From Parelaphostrongylus tenuis (lineage: Eukaryota; Nematoda; Chromadorea; Rhabditida; Metastrongylidae), in NCBI GenBank assembly GCA_019055375.1, contig JAHQIW010000191.1:62001-126000 (forward strand): DNA of 64,000 nucleotides. The letters are read 5' to 3'. A program made the position numbers and the translations under genes. Below, piece after piece: positions 57,220 through 64,000 of the stretch (position 1 is its first letter; the number at the start of each line of letters is the position of its first letter). The notes under the pieces were generated by a model. It searched no databases. It saw nothing but the letters and a program-made list of their open reading frames with translations, and had not been told where the DNA came from.

Positions 57220-59210
57220 TTCATTTTTCATTTTTTGTCTCTTACTCTGATACTTGCTCCAAAATTCGCTTACTTCCTTACTCTTTCTATTCTCATCGAT
57301 CTTTTTGCATTCTTACTTCCTTGCTATTTTTTCTCTTCTACCTTTTTGCGTTCTTACTTCCCTTGCTGATATCTCCTTGTCCGTGCCACTCTTTTTTTTT
57401 CCTCATCCACTTCGACATCTCTTAGTAGTCCCGAGTATTCGTCTTTGACGATGTTAAACGATGTCTGTTAGTCACCGACGGCGTCATGCCCTCTCGTTGG
57501 TACTCTAGTCGAGAAGTGACGCCGACCATGAAATCACCGACTCGCCCATGGTATTTCACTAAATACTATCAAAAAAGCTTTATTCCAAAAAAACTAATAT
57601 AATTCCGATAAAATTATATGCCGCTTTTCGACCTCTTCCTATTTGTGTAGTTTTTCCTATGTATAAATTTGGTATCATCGTTTTCCACTTGGCTTAGTAT
57701 TTACATTTACGATAACTCCCAAGATATATTGAAATTCTATTATTTAGACGGACTATTTCTGACCATTGATGCATAACATACCATACATACGCTATGATGT
57801 TCGCACCTGTCGAGGCTCAAATTCCTCTGCGTACACTATACTGTTCGTATGGAGTTTTGAGTTCCACGATTTTTTACCGGACTATGTATAACCCGACAGC
57901 TAATCGAATGGAGCTCTAAATAGCAGAGGCAGGAGCAGAAACCGGCATTTTTTGTGATTAATAATTTGCAAAAAACGTGTTCTTGGACGAATTCATTATG
58001 AGGCAGCACACCTTAATTTTTATTACCTTGAAAAACACACTCTACTAAGCCTCCCAGAGAACGTTACTAATGTTACCTAGTAGTAAATGTGTCGTAATCG
58101 ACAAAAAATTGCAAATGATCGTAGTTAATATTTGAGCCATCATGTCTTGTGGTCTGTTAAATGGGCTGACATATAGAGCCCAAAATCTTCCAAAATCTAT
58201 AAATATTAGTCTATCAATCTATTATGAAAAAATTTGCGAATGATGTTTGGGAAGTGGCGGGCCATCAGCGTAGTAGCCGCTTACAGGTAAGATTTGTCGT
58301 CGGTAAGACATCGCATGATTGAGGTCACGCCTTCTCATAATTTTGCATTGGTTTTTCGGAATTAGTACTCAGAACATCTTACATTGTCATCTAAAGCTTT
58401 CAAAGTAAATTAAGTAACTCTCTCTCTCACTTATCAAATGAGCGGATAGGATTGAGATATTTGCAATAGTGACCACTACCGGAGGGAATCGCGGTACTTC
58501 TTCATTTGTTTCACTGCATTTGGTGCACAGAAGTGGACCAGTTGCCATAATAAGTTGCCCTTGAGGTCTTGAAGTACTCCATCCTCAGTCACATAGAGAA
58601 AAAATTTCTTGTCGAACCTGATTTTCTTTGGAATCATAACAGCGCACTACTTTGACGTTTCCTGGTTATCACAGCAGACAGTGGACAGCTTGTTTGAAAC
58701 AATTTCCTTCTGGAAAACCTTTTAAGAATTCTCATACAGTATTTACCGTTTGTACTACCTCTGTCACGGAGTTGTGACAGAGACTTGATTCGGGCAACTG
58801 CAGTATGTTTCCAAAGTGTGAGGCTAAATATTATTTATACTGAAAAATGTGAGTCTCAAATATCATTTGATGGTAGACTTAAGTACTTACGAGTTTGCTT
58901 GACTTTGCAAGGCTTAGGCCACAAAACCTTAATAGATCCCTATTCACCTAATACGTTAGATCACTACGCGGAAAAGGGCGATTAACAAATGAATGTGGAC
59001 AAATGTAAATAGATAACTAAATGACGCAGCAATCACGATAAAGCTCTTGAAGCAGGAGTAGAATGAAGAAAAAGCAAGTAAATCATATACTTTTTTGTTA
59101 CCAAGTATGACGGGACATTTCATATGTGAAATGTTGTAAGATGTCTCACAAAAATTAGAAGAACATAGGGCACTTGGAAACGATTTTGGAAGAAGGAACA
59201 GCAAACGGTA
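57220..59210. other. Gene-poor interval; pyrimidine-rich stretch and short hairpin
   Basis: 57220-57425 is strongly T/C-rich with hydrophobic chance frames. CGGCGTCA at 57479-57486 and TGACGCCG at 57517-57524 are a perfect 8-bp inverted repeat with a 30-base spacer, inside a small GC-richer patch. Nothing else recognised. Confidence 0.4.
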
Positions 59211-59211
59211 C

Positions 59212-59467
59212 TGAGGGATGCGCCATTCGTCTTCAATTTTAACTTCGTTGGAGGTGATTGAGTGCATGTCTGGCCTTTACAATGACTTGCGGTGGCCTCC
59301 CGCTGTACCAAGTCAGAGCTGCTTATCCTTCCAGACGAGTCTGAGACCCGACTTGCGCCAACTTAATCCCGGAAGAATGGATGGCTTGTGAACCATGAGC
59401 GCGAGATCGAACCACTGACCTCGTGTGCGACGCAGTGCACCTTTAACCAGTGCGCCACACACGCATG
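59212..59467 (-). mobile_element. tRNA-derived SINE, SINE-A family, copy 5
   Basis: On the minus strand, the head has an A-box TGGCGCACTGG with TTAAAGG, then GCGTCGCACACGAGGTC and B-box-like GGTTCGATCTC. This is the best preserved Pol III promoter of the family in the window. Body and tail (GTCTGGAAGGATAAGCAGC, CATTGTAAAGGCC, GGCGCATCCCTCAG) match the 49046 copy. A target duplication could not be made out. Confidence 0.8.
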
Positions 59468-59469
59468 TA

Positions 59470-60870
59470 ACGGAAGCGTATGCAGCAGAAAAACACATCA
59501 TACATTAAGTAGATGTGAGACACAGAATGTTCATTTCTCAATCAGTAACTGATTGCTGTTTCCATTTGGTGCCAATGCGACAGGTCGCTCGTTATGGCAT
59601 ATGGAGTGTATATATATCATAACAAAAATGAAATTGTAACTCCATTATAGTGACAATAAAAATGCTGACAAAAGTGTGGCCAGTAACTGATAAGCATAAT
59701 GCACAACAAATAGCACATACATACAACAAACAATGCAAATTCACTTTATCTAGAAAGAAAAGTTACGAAAATGTTGAAAAAGCACTTACCCTTTCTTTTC
59801 TACCCTCCTTGCTTAGGGTATTAACCGATAGCGCAGTAGCAAAAAAATGCTCCTAGTGGCTGGTGTGGAATCGGGATGGCGCAACGCGGTAATCACCCGC
59901 GGTGTTCCGGACGTCCTGAGGCTAGTTGTGCAGAAGGATCATTTCCGTTATCCGGTCTCAGTTCCGGCGCTTGTGGAAAAGTTATTTTTTCTAGGTTAAT
60001 GAATTGTGAATTATTTACCTCTGGACAGACAAGAAAACATGTGTGGTACGTTACGGGTCAAATCAAATCAAAAGCCTTTCTTCTAACAATGGCAAGCATT
60101 TGCAAAAGGCCTTGATTGTCGCTTAATAGATACGATGCACTCATGGAAAATGCCACACCGAGTCGAGTATGCTTTTTTTATGATTCTCAGATATTTCGCG
60201 AGAATAATAGCTTCTATGTGAATAGAAATCGATAGCACAGTTAAAGCACGGCCAGTGATCTCTTAGAACTTAATCGCTGCTTTCGGACAATAAATAAACG
60301 ATGGCGCTTGAAGTAATGAAAGAATGACAGCAAGAAAACCAATCGCGAATTTAAGTTTAACGAAGTTTTTCTAAAGTGTAATCTTTTTACACTAAGGTTA
60401 TCAAAGCATAACAAGAATTTTTTTCGCAAAACTAAGGCAGAGGCGTATGTTGGTAGTGACATAGAGGAAGGATTATGCGAGCGCTATGATTTTAACCATA
60501 ATGAGACGATTCGAGCTGTCCGCTGAACTTGCTGTCAAATTATCTTTAGTTTTCAATCTCCTATCTCTACATTTAGCTCTTCCACGTTTGAACTTTTGCG
60601 ACATGACAAAATCACTTATTTCATTCACCTAGGAAACTTTCGTTGAAGAGGTTGTTCACCTTCCCCTATGGAGATCCCCTACTTGAGAAAGTGCAATAAT
60701 TAAGCGTAGAACATCAATTACCCATAGGACTTTTTAAAATGCAAAATATTTGTCATAAGTTTTGTAAAATGACTTTTTAATTTCCGAAATGCTACTAAAA
60801 AGTTTAATTCAGGAGATTCAGCATTTTTTATCTACTGATGATTCGATTAGAGTACAGCAATTCGAGGCAT
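59470..60870. other. Gene-poor interval
   Basis: A GC-richer patch at 59875-59975 contains a 79-codon frame without a recognised domain. Otherwise A+T-rich with nothing seen. Confidence 0.35.
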
Positions 60871-60879
60871 ACTAGATCA

Positions 60880-61210
60880 CTAACTCAGCATGTTACTAAA
60901 CATTAGCGCTCGCCGATTCAAGAAACCTAGTGGTAGCGCTAGTTTTTCGAGCTTTGTCACTATTCTGAAGCGAGCGTGCTATCGTGAAGGAATCTAGGCC
61001 AAGTTCATCGTGGTTATCATGAAAATTTAGTGTATAGAGCTAACTCGTCGATTGGACTGGTTTTTCGTAGCGGCCGTCCGGCCTATCGTAGCCGGTAGGG
61101 TTTTTATTGGTTGCCTGGCGCTTAGAAGCGCTAACATCATTCAGTCAAGCGAGTAGACGACTCGTCAAACTCTCTTCACTTCATCAACCATCGTTACTAG
61201 TTATGGCTAA
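60880..61210. promoter_or_regulatory. CG-richer patch, possible promoter or 5' region
   Basis: Compared with its A+T-rich surroundings this stretch has many CG dinucleotides (GCGCTCGCCG, AGCGGCCGTCCGG) and a perfect hairpin GCGCTT-AG-AAGCGC at 61118-61131. An ATG at 61203 opens only a 12-codon frame. No transcribed gene is visible downstream, so the promoter idea is speculative; it may be an unclassified repeat. Confidence 0.2.
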
Positions 61211-61214
61211 ATGC

Positions 61215-64000
61215 GAATTTAAATCAAATATAATCGCCTGAAGACACTTCGATGAATCTTTTCCGAAAAAAGGGTGAAAAGAGGCGATAATTCCTCTATC
61301 TTTACACCACCTACTGTTTCACCACACCATGTGCTTCTAACACGTAATTTGAAAAAAATGACTTTTTGTCACTAAAGACCATCTACAAGTTTTATTTATT
61401 TCCAATCCCTTTTGTATACTAAAAGATATATTTAGTGTTATTGTGATTTTTCTAGTGTTTGATATATGCTGTTGACCATCGTGAATTATACACGATACAA
61501 CTAGCTAGAACACCTTGCAGCTCTAATGTAGATGAATCTCTTCAAACTACCAGTTTTTGATCAAAAAAATTTACTGAAAATGCCTTTTGATGATACACCG
61601 TCATGTTTCTAATAATTCTCATTGTGTGTTTGAAAATCCAGTGAAAATAAGTCCATTGTACTAATTTCACGTGGGAATTCTGTACGTTTCGACCATAAGA
61701 ATATGGAATTGTTCATACACTTTTGCGATTGTTTTTGTTTCAGTTTTAATGAGATGATAGAATAAATCTAAGTCAGAAAAATAATGAAGAGTTGAGGACA
61801 TTCCCAGAATAAAATTACAGGTTGTTCATACTCGTGCATCGATTCGAATTCAGATTGGCTCCAAACTATGAAAATAATTCTTTTCTTGGCTAATTTGTAC
61901 TAACCTTAACTGAAATAAATTCTTTGACAAAAAAGCTACAGAAATTTTCTTTATCGAAACAACTTCAGTGTTTTTTTTTTTCGCAGCAACCGTAGTTTTG
62001 GCTAGTATCCTCCTATTTCTTCCGTAAAATTATAAAGCTGCTGAAATGGCAATTTTGTCTAACGATTTCCGATATCTGTGCGTTGGAGTTTTTTTCCGTA
62101 CAAAAGTTTTTCGCAGTTATTTGAGTTAGTGAGAGTTTCGGCCGAGCTACTGTTAGAGGAGGACGGGCGCTCGTTCAGAGCTTGATAACCTCGCAACCTC
62201 GTACAAATCACAAAAAAATCACTTCTCATTGTGAGCAGTCGTCGTTCGTGTTATCGATGCTCGAGTGTTTCATGTGCAGACTCAGAACAACGACAGTTTT
62301 TAGCCGAAGTGTCGTTATTACGTGCATATGTCGTACATTCGATGTCATAGTACTTTTCATAGGCATTTCCACCTCTTCCGAAGACCTCGTTTCAAGCAGC
62401 GTGGCCTATTTTCTCTAGTGTGCTTTCTATCAGAGTTGATAATCGCCAAATACTGAGCACGGAGCACGTAGTGGTAATTTTGACCATATGCCTTTTTTGT
62501 AGGATTGTAATCGCTGACTTTATCCGTAACACTACGGAAAACATACCAATGTACACTTACTTTTCAACTCTAAATTATCGGCTAGTTTCACATTAGATCA
62601 ACTCACAAATGTCATTGTTCTGTCTTATTGTCGTTGAATGAATAAAACTCAGTTGTTGTTGAGCTGAAAACAAAGCGCAAGCAGTGATTACCGGACCATG
62701 TGCGTGAAGTTGCTAGTTCGATTCCTAGCAGCATACAACCCCTGAATAGCTAGAAATCAAAGATATTTCTGTGAATGCCATGATACTAACGTGCTAATCG
62801 TTCTCAGGTTAAATATCTATACTATACACTCTAGATTTTTTCTGTTTTTTGCTTGGACTAGTAAGCTTCCGGAGAGAAGGAGCAAAATTTCCTAGGAGTT
62901 TATCAAACGTAAGTCATCTTCGGGTTTGCTTTTAAGAAACAGAAATGCATGCGATTTATCTAAGTTAGTATTTTTTCTAGTCGTCTCTGCTTCATTTTAA
63001 CAGGTCTGCTCCCGAAAGCCCTATTGTCTTGCGTCCAACTTTTACTTGCTATAATCTGTCCTAATTTCCTATATGACGTAAAATCATTCATCTGTCATGT
63101 ATTTATAGAGCTCTCCAAACACTCAAAAACGTCATAAATCAAAAATTTAAATAAGAATTTTCGTGAGATCTTTGCTGAACTGACATCGCTAACTCCCTGA
63201 GCCTTCTTAGAGGGTTTTTGATAGTTTGCTGGCAACTGACGACCTCTTTCCGACTATTTTCTCATCGTAAACATTGGTCGTGTGAAGGTGCTTGCAATAT
63301 TGTTTGATTTGAGTGGTTCACGCTACTAAAAGGCATTCGCTTTTACTTAATTAATCCAGTTCCCTCAACATCGACCAATAGCTTTCCATTGTTCTTCGAT
63401 CAGCTCGCGGATTCCATATACTTCACTTCCGGTGGGCCATATTGAAACTCTTCTTAGTTGCCATTACACCATCTGAAGGAAGTCGTAAATTGACTATTTC
63501 GGGTTGCCAAAGTTTTGTTATTTGAACACCGACTGGACATCGACTATGAGGAGTGCTTTTGTCAATCATTGTGTTTGTGAACATTTTCCACCTCAAAAGA
63601 CGTGTGAGGATTCTGAAGTGACTCACACAATTGCAGTTAGAGCGACTGAAAGATTCTAAACTGAAATCATAAAAATACAATGAAATATTCCAGTGAACTC
63701 GTATCCATCATATTAGTATGTTTATCTATATCTGAACTTTTGAGTAAAGCAGTTGTAATTATGATCACTTGGATTGTTCCTATAAAATACATAGTTCAAG
63801 TCAATTTTTTCTACTATGTAATATAGTGTAATGTTGTTTTTTGTTCCCTAACACGCACACAATTATGTCTTGTTTTTTGCCTCTTTTGTTACTCCCCTTA
63901 CGTGAAGTACAGGCGCCGAAAATCTGACATTGTCACAGATCTTGGAACAACTGCATAATTTTTTTTTTTGAGAAATCCGAAAAGTCGTGGGATCCTATGA
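61215..64000. other. Gene-poor interval with a second CG-richer patch at 62090-62420 and a tRNA-like relic near 62690
   Basis: 62182-62418 (plus) stays open for 78 codons in a less A+T-rich patch, with no recognised domain. At about 62665-62735 a head-like GCGCAAGCAGTGATTAC is followed by a T-arm-like GCTAG-TTCGATTC-CTAGC, suggesting a decayed tRNA-derived sequence. The remaining sequence shows no gene. Confidence 0.3.

Noticed and set aside
59313..59501. 62-codon minus-strand frame near 59.4 kb and the overlapping frames at 59120-59311.
   Set aside because: They fall in the tRNA-derived SINE-A copy, which is non-coding.
59931..59943. CAGAAGGATCATT resembles the 3' end of nuclear 18S rRNA (CGGAAGGATCATT).
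   Set aside because: Only 13 bases with one mismatch; the sequences on both sides do not resemble 18S or ITS1, so it is most likely chance.
1..64000. CRISPR arrays, bacterial operons, rRNA, spliced-leader RNA and U snRNA genes.
   Set aside because: No regularly spaced direct repeats, no Shine-Dalgarno/operon organisation, and no match to the well-known core sequences of these RNAs was seen; the window is eukaryotic.

Overview
The window looks like repeat-rich, largely non-coding nuclear DNA from a parasitic nematode, most likely a hookworm-type strongylid (Ancylostoma/Necator group). The evidence is A+T-rich sequence with intron-like spacing, a decayed RTE-type LINE on the minus strand (10.1-11.2 kb) whose C-terminus resembles the RTE elements common in hookworm genomes, several dead mariner transposons, tRNA-derived SINE-like families, and one broken fragment that looks like a nematode seven-transmembrane chemoreceptor. 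No intact protein-coding gene can be defended. Nearly all short open frames are unsupported, and several lie inside repeats. The species assignment is inference.

Layout. 0-10 kb: partial and full copies of a tRNA-headed SINE-like family (SINE-A, 7.0 kb), a second family (SINE-B, 2.8-3.1 kb), an (AT)n microsatellite and a tRNA-like relic at 8.6 kb. 10-18 kb: the RTE relic, a palindromic mariner derivative (13.7-14.3 kb) and a deleted mariner (17.2-18.0 kb). 18-27 kb: two copies of a roughly 280-bp element carrying a type I hammerhead ribozyme motif (18.4 and 25.8 kb), a mariner fragment, an inverted pair of a second hammerhead-like motif (22.8 and 23.1 kb), and two SINE-A copies. 28-37 kb: a palindrome made of two inverted tRNA-like sequences (28.9-29.2 kb) and SINE-B copies. 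42-45 kb: two mariner fragments and the chemoreceptor-like pseudogene. 49-60 kb: a SINE-A copy with a clear 11-bp target duplication, a second palindromic tRNA-like pair (50.6-50.8 kb), a single tRNA-like relic (54.0 kb), the best hammerhead copy (57.1 kb) and another SINE-A copy. 60-64 kb: two locally CG-richer patches that could be promoter or 5' regions, otherwise nothing recognised.

The most interesting content is RNA-structured mobile DNA. Three dispersed copies of one element share a self-cleaving ribozyme core (C-U-G-A-Y-G-A, stem II, G-A-A-A, a palindromic stem III and a complementary stem I) and each is flanked by an 11-16 bp direct repeat. This fits a small retrotransposed, hammerhead-bearing element. 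Separately, tRNA-like sequences with a shared 3' tail occur both singly and as near-perfect head-to-head palindromes. The elements appear independent of each other, and I see no operon-like or cooperative gene organisation.
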